A stretch of 64,000 nt of DNA, taken from NCBI RefSeq assembly GCF_014805625.2, contig NW_023998436.1:1576565-1640564 (forward strand), given 5' to 3'. The position numbers were made by a program, and so were the translations under genes. This stretch comes from Glossina fuscipes. Its lineage: Eukaryota; Arthropoda; Insecta; Diptera; Glossinidae. Shown here one piece after another: positions 52,028 through 64,000 of the stretch (the first letter of the stretch is position 1; each line of letters opens with the position of its first letter). Under the pieces are notes generated by a model, which was given only the letters and a program-made list of their open reading frames with translations, was not told the DNA's origin and searched no databases.

Positions 52028-52790
52028 TTGTTATACCCATCACCGAAGGATGAGAGGGGTATATTCATTTTGCCAAAATGTTTTACAATACCCAGAAGGA
52101 CTCATCAGAGACGCCACCAAGTATATATATATATATGTATTCTTGATCAGTATCAAATCTTAAATGTCCGTCTGTCTGTCTGTGTAATATTTATTGTAAA
52201 CATTTTGATAGTCGCAAAAATGAAGCTAACGACTTTAAATTTGGCGGTAACAGTGGAAATTCCTGCACGCACGTTGGTATTGAAAACGGGCGAGAGGACA
52301 CGCCCAAAGTGCTACCTAAACCGAGGACATCTCTCTCTTTCAAAAGGAATTGGTTTTTTACTCATTACTCACAAACTATCGCAGATAAATCGAAAAGCAA
52401 TTTGGATCGACAAAAATCGGAAAAGCTGACCATGCCGACCCCATATTATAGTGTGTTAAGACTTAATTTTTTTTTTCAAGGCTTTTATAACGCGCAGAAG
52501 CAAGCTTCAACAAGCCTATAAAGTATAAAAATTCTTGGCCAGTTTTAAATCTTGAATGCAACTAAACATGTCCACCTGTTCATCTGTCCATCTGTCTATT
52601 GACGCAATTTTGTATAATTTGTTGTAAACATTTTCCCATTAACGAAAATGAGGAAATCGCTTACAAATTTGGAAAAGACTGCGCCCACTCTTCTTTTACT
52701 TTTTTTGGGGTAAACGATGATGAGTATAAAAGATTCGGTTCCGAAAGGATTCAATTTTCTTATATTTATTACATGTTTGAAAAAATTTTG
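52028..52790 (+). repeat. DINE-1-like dispersed repeat (family 2)
   Basis: Begins TTATACCCATCACCGAAGG, with GGGTATATTCATTTTGCC, TATTCTTGATCAGTATC and GTCCGTCTGTCTGTCTG. This is the classic head of INE-1-like fly repeats. A second core fragment (CCACCTGTTCATCTGTCC) follows near 52575. Confidence 0.7.
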
Positions 52791-52971
52791 TTCAGGGACT
52801 TCTACAGTTAAAAATGATAAAGAAGTGGGAAATGCCAGTGTACGGAACGGTTGAATTCGGTGGCTTTGACCTTCCTCAACGTCACATAACACTTTCCCAT
52901 TTAGCATTATTGAGTTATTCGCGTCGCATACAGGTCAATCAAAATCGCATTTTCGACCTTCATTACTAATG

Positions 52972-53150
52972 AAGAAATCTGCTGGTGAAGCCCATCAAGG
53001 ACATTTAAAAGCTTATGGTGATGCTATTCCCTCATAGCCCACTTGTCGATTCTGGTCTCAACGGTTTAAGTATCAGTGATTTCGATGTCAATGACAAAGG
53101 ACAAGCTGGAGCACGGAAAAAGTTCAAAGACCATTGGTCAGTTCAAACTC
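52972..53150 (+). mobile_element. mariner transposase N-terminal fragment (mauritiana-like)
   Basis: Translates as KKSAGEAHQGHLKAYGDAIP, a stop, PTCRFWSQRFK, then after a frameshift SDFDVNDKGQAGARKKFKDH. This follows the mauritiana-type sequence of helix-turn-helix, RWF-like block and DFDVEDKERSGAPKKF region. Inactive. Confidence 0.7.
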
Positions 53151-54044
53151 TCGAAAGTTCTTCGTTTGCAAAAACTTTAATCATTTTTTTTTAGTTGGAA
53201 GAAGCATTGCGTCTTTCCCATCGCATATAAACGTTTATTGACTGCTAAGTTCAAACTCTCGAAAGTTTTTTGAGAAAGTTCTGAAGTGAAAAAAATGGGC
53301 AAAATGTTTGCAAACACCTACTAGCTCCGGCCATGCGTCATTAGAAATTTTAAAGCCAAAAAAAGATTGAAATAAAAATTTGAAGTTTTTCTTAATTCCC
53401 GCCTCTTTGTAAACACATGCAATAAACAAAGAGTTGCAATGATTTAATGGATCTGGAATATTTACTTAAGCAAATGAGTTTCTAAAAGCTTTTGTCACTT
53501 AGTGTATGTAAAAATTAACCAAGTTCATCATTTTCCGCTGCTTATATAAATAAAAGTTTTTGCGTAACACACATATGTTCTACGTCGATGTCATTTAAAT
53601 GTCCACACCCTTCCGCTGTCTGCTCAAGATCCCATCTGCCCTCCACCACATAAAAAATGATAATAAATATTTTGAACTCGCATAATGAACGCAGAAGAGA
53701 GTCCCACCCACCTCAAGTTGTTTGTGTCTTTTTTTGCGTTCGCTTTTCATAAGTGGTTTATGTACGTAACACATTGAAAACAATGCAATGCGAATGTACA
53801 AATTTTTAAACTCTTCTCTTCATTAAAATTTAATTAATTTTTTTTACAATTTTCTTCCCTTTTTTTTTTTTGTTTTAATGGCGGATGAATAAAACTTTTT
53901 CAAAATTTTTCTACTCCGTATTGTTAAACTGTACGTTTTCTCAACTGATTGAAGGATTTAAACGATGCAGTAAACTTTAGCGCGATATATTAACTTTATT
54001 ATCTTACTTGTGATATTAGGAAGAAACTCTCTAAGAAACTACTT
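53151..54044. other. Intergenic, nothing recognised
   Basis: A GTTCAAACTCTCGAAAGTT direct repeat occurs at about 53139 and 53249. No gene seen. Confidence 0.4.
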
Positions 54045-54862
54045 GTGGTACAGGGTATGTTAAGTTATTGCGAAAGTATGGAACACGCAGAAGGGTTTAA
54101 CATAGACCTGTATTTGGTTACAGAGCTACAGGGTATATTAAGTTAGTGCGTAAGTATGGAACACGCAGATAGGCTTAAGATAGACACGGATTTTATTATA
54201 ACGAACAATTCAGAATCATAATCCGAATTGATCTAAGCCTGACTGTCCGTCTATCACTAAATGGGAAAAAATTGCAATTTTCAAAATTTCTCGGCAAATG
54301 TAGCCAAGTAGTAGTATTCCACCATTTAAAATTGGTATGAAAATTTTGGCCATGCTGGGGCAATTTTTGAACCCGCTCTGTAATAACGAAACGTGAAGCT
54401 CATATGACAAAAATGTACAATTTTCAATGTTTCATGATGGAAATTAGATCACAATAGTAATTGGTAGTAAGTGGGCCATCTCGACCTATCTTTTGGATCC
54501 TAATAAGCATATTCACGAAAATTGATCCTTTGTAGAGCCGAAAAGTGAAAATTTTTAACATGTGGTGATGAAAGTTGACCAATAATAGTAATTTCATGCA
54601 AAAATTAACTCTACAAAATTAGGACCATTTATGCCTATTTTTGGATCTTGCAAGGATAGCACAAATATTGTTACTTTTAGGACAGAAAAGGCTCAATTTA
54701 GCATTTTATGATGAAATGTTATTTATAATAATAATTTGATATAAAAACAAGATGTAATTTTTGTGTTCTGCATAATAAAAATAAGAATTGTGTTATTATG
54801 TACAATATGGTGAAGGGTATTTAAAGGTCAGTCTTACCCAACTATAATGTTCTTACTTGTTC
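54045..54862 (+). repeat. Dispersed repeat family 1, near full length
   Basis: Starts ACAGGGTATGTTAAGTTA, and the first ~70 bp are duplicated in tandem (second copy from about 54128). It continues through CTGACTGTCCGTC and CAAAATTTCTCGGCAAATG to GAAGGGTATTTAAAGGTC and TAATGTTCTTACTTGTT. A segment after the GTCCGTC core is deleted. Confidence 0.75.
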
Positions 54863-55094
54863 TTCTCTGAAGTAGTGTGGAATTCATAATTGATTTTCGT
54901 CGATTTTTAGAAAATTCAATTATCAAAAATCTTCTTCTTAAGCGTAAGTGAAAGTTGTGATCAACAATTTTGATGATCAATTTAAGACATATTCTTATGT
55001 AAAAATCGTTTCCAATAAATGAACACTTTCCACATGCTTTTAGAATTTATTGTTTGCTTATGTGGACCGAGTAGGCGTCAAAAAAAAAAAAAAA

Positions 55095-55790
55095 ACGGTG
55101 AGAAAATTATGTTGGACTGCGATCGAACCTCATGCAGCCCACCCCCACCTTATCAAACTAATTTTGGACAAATGAAAAATGAAACTTTATGAGAGTAAAG
55201 CCGATTTGCTTTTTCATTTTTAGACATTGTATCTTCATGTGAAGATACTACAGAATAATTTTTAACATTGTCTTATTTACGTTATGACTGATATATAGAA
55301 AACATCAGAGCTAGTAGAAAAAATGAAAACTTGATCCGTCATCACTTTGTGTTGGCATTGTTGAGTATTTCCATTTTTGGACAGAACATTGATAATAGGA
55401 TTCTCCCTACAAAATTTTAGTCTCTTTCTGTAATTTATGAGCAATAAGTAGAAACCCGGGATATTTTGCTTAAAGAAACAGAGGCGATCGTGTGACCGAT
55501 TGGGCCCACTTTCAATACCAACCTCGTTGCAAGAATTTCCAGTGTTTCTGCCATGTTTGAAGCTGACATCTTAATTTTTGTAACCAGGAAAGTGTCAACA
55601 ACACGACGACGGACAGACACGACGAGGTCGATTCACGATTTGACGCTAATCAAAAATATTTAATTTACAAATTGTCTGAGACTTTCTTTTGGGTTTCACC
55701 ACTACTATGACAAAATGATTATACCCCCGCCTTTGATGGTGAGTGAGAAAAGTAATCAAAGACCCTCCTTTTTCTTAAAAAAAAAAAAAA
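55095..55790 (-). repeat. DINE-1-like dispersed repeat (family 2)
   Basis: The plus strand opens ACGGTGAGAAAATTATGTTG and contains ACGACGGACAGACACGACG, GACGCTAATCAAAAATAT and ATGATTATACCCCCGCC, the reverse of the family layout. Confidence 0.65.
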
Positions 55791-56029
55791 AAATGTACAG
55801 ATTTTTACGGTTGCAAACAAGAAATTCCATCTGTGAAAACTATTATGGAAAATATTGAGCTGGCGTGACCCACTCTCTCCATTTTTGCGCAGAGATCGAT
55901 GCGTTTATAAAAAAGTGTACTCGTGCACTGTTATCGTTGTATTTGTTACAGCGTGTTGCACACTAATGAGCAAGAAGCCAGTCCCTTTTCCCTTGCAAGA
56001 ATGATATTGATCTCAAGTAATGTTGTACT

Positions 56030-56310
56030 GTAGGGGTGTGTCCTTCAACCGATTTGACAAAGTTTCACTATCAATTTTCTTGCAAAAAAAAAACCTCCAA
56101 AGCTTTTGTCAAATTTAGAAGTAGATAGCTGTATTTTTGCGAGCCTGTGAACGCAGACATGCATGGACAGACATACGGCCGTTTATCAATTAAATCGATT
56201 CGGTAAATCTGTTTACATACTTCATCGGTTCTCTGAAGCTTCCTTCTGGGCCTTGCAAACGTTTTGGTCAAAATGAATATATCCCTCATTACGCAGTGAT
56301 GGGTGAGAAA
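56030..56310 (-). repeat. DINE-1-like dispersed repeat (family 2), fragment
   Basis: The plus strand has GCATGGACAGACATACGG, TCAATTAAATCGATTCGG, TTCCTTCTGGGCCTTGC and GAATATATCCCTCATTACG. Confidence 0.65.
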
Positions 56311-57239
56311 ATACTATCAATGCTCTTCTTCTAAGAACTATTTAGATTTTTAAATGCCACGAGCGTAGTGTTCATTAAATATTAAATTACTGCGTACATA
56401 TTACTAATTATTATTTGATTATTTACAAAACCAAGTTTGATAAATAAACATTAATATCATATTAACAAGCAATGTACACATGGCGTGAAGAAGAAAGTTC
56501 GTGGCCTTTTCTTTTTTTTAACAAAATTCAAACGCATTCTTGTTATAAATTTAATGAAATTTATCAAATCAAACATGCGCGATTTTTTTCTAGTAAAAAA
56601 AATTACCTGACCTCCATAGATTTCTGGGTAAACAATTTTGGTAGGCGCCTTTTTAAAAAGGGGTTTTCAGCACTAGGGGAGACTAGGAGAGACAGCAAGG
56701 GCGACAAACGATAGTTGGGCGAGCCAAGGTGCGAGCTATAGAGGGAATATGTCAAAACTTCCTAGTCAAGAAGAAGAATTTTTGCCAAGTCATTTGGCAT
56801 TTTTTCAGAAATTTGCGAAGATTTGATGGAGGGAACGTTGTAGAATCTTCCTTTCAAAACTTTGTCCCCATTTGAAAAACGTAAACGCTCTCCACTGAAT
56901 TAGTAAATATTTCAAAATCTTTTGATACCTGTCACCAATTGATTGGTCGGCAGATTGAATTCGCACGTGTATATGTATGTATTTATATTGCGATCAAAAA
57001 TTAACACCAATATTCAAGCTAATTTAGCTTGGGTATATCGAATATCAAAAGTATAATTAATTTCTGGATTGGTAGCACTGTGACAGACATTTGTTCTAAT
57101 TTTCACATCATAGACCTTATTAATGTCATAGGTGCGTTTAGCTTTGTTCGGCAGAAAAATTATTTTTTTCCAATTTTGTTGACCAAAGAAATTGCAGCGG
57201 CCCTTCGACTCTACCGCAGATAAATGTCGATAAGCTTTA
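56311..57239. other. Intergenic, nothing recognised
   Basis: No gene or clear repeat. The last part may belong to the mariner remnant that follows. Confidence 0.35.
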
Positions 57240-57800
57240 TATAACAAAGAAAGCCAAGAACGAGTCTAAGATGAAAAGCGTCCCAGCTGGTCAACAATTT
57301 CTGGCGATGAGAGCCATGTCAAACAAATCAAAGATTCGGTTCTCGACCGCAATTAGAAACCTTACCGACGCTGTTGACATCTCAAACGGATTAGTCGACA
57401 ACATTTTAAAAGTTATTTTGGATCTGAAACGCGTCAAGTCTCGATTGGCATCAAAAACACTCAGCTTCATTTCGTTAAAAATTCAACCTATATTGTTCCA
57501 TAACCATTTGATTCCTGATTCCTGATTTAGTCCCATGTGACTGATTCTGGTTGTTTCGTCAACTCAAAAGACCATTCCACGGATAAAGCTTTGACTCGAT
57601 TGACGAAATACAGCTGAAAGCTGAATCGTACAAAAATTTGAAGGCCATAACAAGTGTTTCGAGGATTGGAAAACGCGTCGGCAAAAGTATATAGTATCCG
57701 AAAAAATTACTTTGCAGGCGATGATCTAATTCATCGCCGAATTAATAAATAGGTTTTAAAAAGACACAATTAAATTCGTCCTCATTTTTGGTGACAGTCT
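57240..57800 (+). mobile_element. mariner element with internal deletion
   Basis: The open stretch 57271-57525 reads MKSVPAGQQFLAMRAMSNKS, IRNLTDAVDISNGLVDNILK and LDLKRVKSRLASKTLSF, a mariner second helix-turn-helix and linker. The catalytic core is deleted. After 57525 come scraps matching the mariner end: LFRQLKRPFHG, SFDSIDEIQLKAES and KCFEDWKTRRQKYIVSEKI. AATTAAATTCGTCCTCATTT then GGTGACAG near 57769-57798 resembles a mariner 3' terminal repeat. Confidence 0.75.
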
Positions 57801-57801
57801 C

Positions 57802-57832
<31 letters not shown>

Positions 57833-58000
57833 CTAAGTGTATCTATACGCATACATGTGTAAACAACCATACATATATGACATGTATATTCGTGATCAAT
57901 ATAAAATGTAACCATGTTTGTCTGTCGGTCCTTGGTAAACATATTAAGATAATGACTTTAAAGGTTAACAAAAACATAAGAGGTTCTGGCATGCAGGTTG

Positions 58001-59079
58001 GAGTTCAAAATGGGCCAAATCTCTGTAAAACAAATGTCGACAATACAACACAAAAAGCGATAAATCTTTCGTATTCGAAAGCAAAAGGATTATTCAAAAA
58101 ACAGCAAACAAAGGAAAACAATCTATTGTAGGGGCAACTTTAGCATCCTTGCATCAAGCCACATCTGCAATGCCTATGTCGGATTTTCAACTTCATCGAG
58201 TTAAAGTTAAAAATGCGCGACTCTAAAACACTGAAGCTATTATAAAGGCCACGAACTTTTTTCTCGACTTGTAATATGTATGTACATATAAATATATATA
58301 TATATATATTGATATATTTCTAAAAAAGAATTCTAATTGAAAAATATATCAATTGCTATTTACTTTCGAATTTAATGATAATTTCTATATATATGGATAT
58401 GTAATTGTAAAGAAGAATAACAATAACAAAAAAACTTGAAGAATATTCTTTCAAATTTGATTAACAACATATAAAGAAAGAAAGGAAGAAATTTGAAGAT
58501 AAGTAAACGATAATGCGTTTGTAAGTTTTATTCTGAATACCTGTAACGCATACAATGTGTGTAACACATAATCAACAAATTGAATGCTTTTTACATTTGA
58601 TTTTTAAAAACAGCTTTTGACAGCTAAAAAGCATTGTAACAAAAAACATCCTTTGACGGCATGAATGCTTTCATATATTTAATTTAATCGTATGCCCGAC
58701 TGTCCTATGTTGTATATATGATAAAGCCATACCAGGAACTTAAAATTTCTTGACCATAGCCTACAAATTCAAACAAATTTGTCCGCCTTAGAAGGATATT
58801 TCCCCCTAACATCCTTTACAAATCATCCTTTTATCATTTAAATTGAAATCTTCTTTTCGCCTTTGTATGGCTGATTGTCATTTCATTATCGCATTATAAA
58901 TACCAGATGACAATCAATCATAAGATGATTAAAATTAATTACAATTCGTTAATTAAATTTCGCATAAAAAATTTTATCAACGAACCGGAAAATTATAAGT
59001 GCGGTTAAATGTGATTAAATTCATTTAATTTTCGATAATTTTATGTATGCCACAACAATTTTCATAGTCTACATCACTT
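58001..59079. other. Intergenic, nothing recognised
   Basis: AT-rich sequence with a short (AT)n run near 58287-58310. No gene seen. A weak family 2 core lies just before it, near 57875-57935. Confidence 0.4.
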
Positions 59080-59660
59080 GTTGTACAAGGATCTATTAAG
59101 TTGTGTGTGCGAATGTATGCAATATTCCGCAGGACATGATACAGATCCGCCTTTCATTATATCAATTGATTTAGACTTATTTTCGTAATCATTTTCTGAA
59201 TCGAACTAAGTCTATCTGTATGATTGTCTTATTTTCTTATGTTTATCCTAAAGGTCGCATTTTTGGAGATTTTTTCATGCAATTGGGCATAAAGCCAAGG
59301 TTTCCTTCTAGAGAAAGTATTGCACTTCTGCTGACGCTCATTGAAAGAAAGACATGAGATGGGCTTTGCTTTTATTATCGCCATTGATTCATAATCACTT
59401 CCTGAATCGATTTAAGCTTGTCGTCCGCCTATCCACCTTTTTTTTTGTTTTGTTATATTCAACCTACAAGTCATACTAAGACGAAATATCGTGCGCTGTC
59501 ATCTTTTGGCCGAAGGACGATTACTATTGAAAATGATTCGGATCGGACCACTTTTTCAACCACTGCCCATATAATGCCTCATTTTGAAAAGTCGTTTTGT
59601 GAATAATTTTAGGTTAATGTAGGGTATTGACCAGTGAGCCGTGATTGTGTTTTTAGTTAT
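59080..59660 (+). repeat. Dispersed repeat family 1, internally deleted
   Basis: Has TTGTACAAGGATCTATTAAG, TGATTCATAATCACTTCC, CCGAAGGACGATTACTATTG, AAAAGTCGTTTTGTGAAT and the end GTAGGGTATTGACCAGTGAG. Confidence 0.65.
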
Positions 59661-59689
59661 TAGTCTTAGAATTTACATTTATGAGATGG

Positions 59690-59830
59690 ACAGACAGTAA
59701 TACTTGGAAAAATATCAGACGGACAGACGTGTTTAAATCGGCTGTACAAAAAATTACATGACCAAATATCAAACGGACAGGCGTGGTAAAAGTACACGGA
59801 CAAATATCAGACGAGCAGACGTGACTTTAA
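59690..59830. repeat. Short tandem copies of a repeat core
   Basis: Three copies of an ACAAATATCAGACGGACAG-type motif, each followed by ACGTG or GCGTG, about 50 bp apart, derived from the family 1 core. Confidence 0.6.
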
Positions 59831-60104
59831 ATTGATTCAGAAAGTGATTTTGATTGATTCACGACCATTTACTGAATCGGTGTAATAAAACATTGGTTAA
59901 ACACAAGTTAGCAAAATGGTGTAATAAAAGGTGGGACCATGTCAAATCCTTCCGGATGTTACATACATCTAGTCGCATGCGTATACGTACACACACAGTG
60001 CAGTATGCAAAAGATAATTTCGCCAATAGACCTTCACGTCAACCTGCCCAACGTAGTTCAAGTTTAATCCTTACAAAGAACAGAATCCGAAAACACGCGT
60101 AGAT

Positions 60105-60780
60105 GGTCCAAATTTTGTAGTGCTCATTTTTGTGTGAAATTACTATTATTGACCAATTTTCATAACCTCATATTGACCGTTAGACTTTTCTGCTCTACGA
60201 AGGATCAATTTTCGTGAAAATTAGGGTGGGATCCAAAAAATAGGCCAAGATAATCCTAAATAAATTTGATACAGTTAATTTTTCTATATTAACGACTACT
60301 ATTATAATATAATTTTCATCATGACGCGTTGAAAATTATACCTTTTTCTAGTATGAACCTCAGTTTTCGTGACATGAAAGAGAGTTCAAAAATTGCCTCA
60401 GCCGGTCCAAACTATTTATACCAATTTAGAATACCGAAATACTACGTCTTAGTCAGTTTTGCCAAGAAATTTTGAAAATTGCCAATTTTTGCAATATAAC
60501 GACTTTTGAGAACAGGGCATTATATGAGGAATGGACCGATCCGAATCATTTTCAATAGCATTGGTCTTTGTGTTAAAACAAAATACCCCAAAAATTACGA
60601 CCTGTAACTTGAACAAAACATTACATGGACAGACATCAGATGGACAGCCGGACAGACGGGCTTACATCAATTCAGATCATGATTCTTAATCGATCGGTAT
60701 AGGAAAAGATAGGTCTATCTTAAGTCCTTCATATACGTGTTACATGCGTCCGCATTAGCTTAATATATCTTACAAGACGT
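60105..60780 (-). repeat. Dispersed repeat family 1
   Basis: The plus strand is the reverse of the family: CTCTACGAAGGATCAATTTT, TGAGAACAGGGCATTATATG, CATTTTCAATAGCATTGG, ACATGGACAGACATCAGATG and GGTCTATCTTAAGTCC. Confidence 0.7.
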
Positions 60781-63119
60781 ATGTAACACAAGTCGTATAA
60801 AATTTATTAAAAATCGTTCTGAAAAGGAAAGTTTGAATATCTTTAGCTTATTCGAAAGGTATTTTCATTTCAAAAATATTTCAAATTTCGAGCCAGCATC
60901 GAGCTATCTTACCGTGCCTTTGCAGAACTCGATAAGCTACTAACAAGCATAACTCACTGCTAGTTAACTTTTATTTATTTTAACACCCTCTGCATTATAT
61001 ATGCTTACGTTATATGTGTGCGAATCCATTGTACAACTTTTGCAAATTGATCACAGCATGAACGCCTCTGAAAGCCAATATATTCTTCGCTAGGATAAGC
61101 TTTTACATGCAATCAATTTTAAGATTTTATTTTTTATCAGTTTTTACCGATAATTAACAAAATTGGGTTTTTTAGCTTCAATATACTGATGTCGTCATCT
61201 TTGTCCGCATACTTCAGGGTAAGTTAATTATGGCGCTTAAATCAAATTTCAAACTGGCACAGCCAGTCCGTTTTGTTCCTTTAATTATTATGAAAACATT
61301 ATGGAGAAAGCATAGTGGCCCCCAACCAACCAAGAATTTATATATTAATTTCTGGTTCTAAATCACGACTACGTTCTTCCAAAACCAAAAGTCATTTTTG
61401 TAACAAATCATTTCTCATTTCTTGCTTATCCAAGAGCATGGATTATTATTAATACTTGTGTCGTTACATTTAAACAGAACAAAGGATGACAGAGCCTTCC
61501 GTTTAATATTCTTTTAAACAAACATTGAATCATTTGGGGATTTTTCAAAAAAATTTCCGTTTTTTAAAGCACCACAAGGTGCATTCTTTCTGCACAGGTC
61601 TTAAAACTAAACTATTTGACAGATTGATTTGGAATTAATGGTGCGTTTAAATGAAGGACGGAAATTGCCAACAAATACATTTTTTTTTTTGCCGATAGCA
61701 ATGTCATTTGTATAGCAGACGTTAGAGTACGTGAATGTTATGTGTTTGCTTATACTATGTATGCATAAAAAAATATTAGTTTTTCCAAATGTTTGTAACG
61801 TAAGCACCTAGATATCGAAAAGCTTATGAAATAAATTGCTTTTGTACAAAAATTAATAAGAGTTTGTTGGTCTTGTTTCAAATTACGTTGCATGCATATG
61901 TTACATGTCAATATACGCGATCCCCGTCTTCTCTTCAGACCGCAATTGCAATAATCTTTTCGAATATCATTTTCGTGTACTGCCCGCGAAGTTGTCGTTC
62001 GGGAGCGAAATTCCCGATGCAGCTCTCATTGCTAGATAGCTTCATATTCCTCATTAACACTTATTTTCCTTTTTCCTTGGCTCATCACAGCGCAATTTGG
62101 GTAACATCTTTCACACACAAGCGTTCACTTTTGAAAGCCCTTGCAGAAGAGGGAGGGCAAAGGAGTAAACGCGGTTGTTTGCAAAAAACAATATTTGGAG
62201 TAACTATATTTTACTAGGACGGCTGTACACGCATTCGTCGCGTAACCAATACATATCTAGTCTGTCTGTCTGGATAGGGAAATCGGCTTAAGCCATCTCT
62301 GTTTGCTGATTGACTTCATCAAATAACGAATAAGAGGATAAGCAATGGCGGATCACAATGCTGTAGATAAAAGTGGATTGTAATACGCTCGATTTGGAGA
62401 GTTAACGTTGGACCCTAATAACCACATTCTGATCGCAAAAGGCGTCACCAGCCAGAAGGCAATTTTTGTTTATGATTTCGTTGTTTTATAATAAAATTGA
62501 TATTCGAATATTTTCTTGTGACTATTTACCCGGAATAACAAAAAGATCCGACAGTTTACTCTTATGACTATCGACCATAGTCACATCACCAAAATACCGC
62601 TCAAATAACTCTCAACGTTGCAATGATATTAAGCTTACTAGATTTCAAATGCAAATCAGCAAAACTGATCCGTAAGTTTTTCAAGAGTTATGAAAAAATT
62701 ATAAATATCGCTTTAGCATAATTTGAGCTTGTCTTTGTTGGTAACCATTTTGTAATAGTCGGTTCCTAAAAATAGTTCTAGCCGAAATTGAATTCTTTTA
62801 GCTTATTTGACCACTCAAATATTTTGCTTTATCTAATTTAAACGGAGTAGACTGTCAAATCCAACTAAATCTTAATCGTAACTATTAAGGCATTTACAGA
62901 ACTCAGTTAAGAGAGATGGTGATAGGTAGGTGCCTTTGCTTAAATTCGAATTTATCTTCACACTTCATTTCATTTCAAGTATATTTTGCAAAAAAATTTC
63001 ATTTAAACAATTTGAGAATGCAAGTATCGGGCTTGATTTTGGGACACGCTTTGTATTTGCGTAGACATGATAACTTCTGACAGCTTTACTTGAAATCATC
63101 ATAATATCAAATTCTTTCT
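60781..63119. other. Intergenic, nothing recognised
   Basis: No gene, RNA or known repeat is convincing. The 117-codon frame at 61864-62217 (+) has no motif I recognise. Confidence 0.35.
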
Positions 63120-63780
63120 GTTGATAGGTGCGTTGTTAGCCGAGACCCTTTGCCCACTCGGCTACTCAGGTCCATGGTCTGGTGTTGGCTAGGAGGGACT
63201 GTATAGTTGATCCGAAGGCAAGGATGACTTTGTCGAGTAAAGTAAGACTAAAGGCTTTATGGTCTGTCTTTAAGCTCCACGGGGTTTAGGAGTCCGTTCA
63301 CAAAGTCACGAGTTCCCGCGGGTAGATGCGATAGCATTGGTATACTGCAGATGGATGGTTGCCAAAATCCTTCGGGGCGAAGCTTTCATATTTACATATA
63401 TGTGGAAACCGCGGTGAAAGCTAGTATGTCTAACCCCAGTTTGAACGTAGCAGTTAACCAATGTGTGAGTCCTGACTGCTGGTTACGGCCCTTTAGGGGG
63501 TATCGTGGCGTTTGTGGATTCCATGATTTCTAAAGCGAATAATTGTACGTAATGACAGGCCTCAACACTTCGCAGAGTGGGTTTTTTGAGTCATACACAA
63601 TAAACATAGCTGGTTTCTCGAGTGTAGCTTAGGCCCCTAGCTTATAAGAATCGTCTAACTCTCTGGAGGGCGCCGGTTACGCAATATTAAACCGTGTTTC
63701 ATCGGGTGAGGTTAAACCTACCAGGTAGTGTATCCATGTTAAACCCTCAAAGACATCTATTAGTAGGTGAGTTATGAGAA
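63120..63780. other. Compositionally distinct block, possible mobile-element edge
   Basis: Visibly richer in G and C than its surroundings, with no long ORF. The minus strand at 63170-63151 reads CCTGAGTAGCCGAGTGGGCA, a Leu/Ser-tRNA-like A-box. An AATAAA-type signal follows at about 63870. It may be the untranslated part of a retroelement that continues past the window; unproven. Confidence 0.35.
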
Positions 63781-64000
63781 GTTTCAGCTAAGACAAATTT
63801 CAATTTGAACTTTTGTTTGGGTACATGGTCAAAAGTGCACCATATGTAACCTTGTAAAATAAGTTGTGAATAAAGAACAATAAATTTCACTCAAGCAGCA
63901 AAGATTGCTGGCTTGGTTTATGCGATATCGTACTCGCCGACTTCCAGAATAAAGTATTGAGAAAACCGGTTTACTAGTACTACTGATGACGTTGTTGTTC

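Noticed and set aside
63120..63780. Bacterial or endosymbiont insertion explaining the higher GC
   Set aside because: No bacterial ORF, promoter or RNA gene visible; a retroelement edge is the simpler reading.

Overview
The window looks like nuclear DNA of a higher fly (Diptera, Schizophora). It is AT-rich. The split genes encode proteins that match Drosophila family members closely. Much of the rest is decayed repeats resembling the DINE-1/INE-1 (Helentron-associated) elements of flies, with mariner/Tc1 wrecks and one solo LTR. The species cannot be fixed from sequence alone; tsetse, another calyptrate or a tephritid are all possible.

Layout. 1-4.2 kb: dispersed repeats and a short tandem array containing an assembly gap. 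4218-7172 (+): the CRMP/dihydropyrimidinase gene, with two mutually exclusive versions of exon 6. 7.2-11.6 kb: 3' flank and dispersed repeats. 11669-12326 (-): a broken acyl-protein thioesterase copy. 15122-15775 (-): its intact tandem relative. 15.8-25.5 kb: repeats, mariner and Tc1-like remnants and a long palindrome. 25521-28512 (+): TTC30/IFT70 in nine exons. 28857-45926 (-): a cathepsin F-like protease gene in at least seven exons, convergent with TTC30. It has one intron of about 13.5 kb holding satellites, a solo LTR and dispersed repeats, and its 5' end is missing. 46-64 kb: no recognisable gene; simple-sequence tracts, dispersed repeats, mariner fragments and a compositionally distinct block at the right edge.

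The genes do not form a pathway: pyrimidine catabolism or cytoskeletal signalling (DHP/CRMP), protein depalmitoylation (APT), intraflagellar transport (TTC30) and lysosomal proteolysis (cathepsin F). All exon joins were worked out by eye from GT/AG sites, reading phase and protein-family continuity. No prokaryotic operon, CRISPR array, rRNA or convincing intact tRNA was seen. The strongest biology is the exon switch that swaps a metal-ligand histidine for arginine. The strongest unexplained structure is the ~350 bp palindrome at 22.0-22.4 kb.
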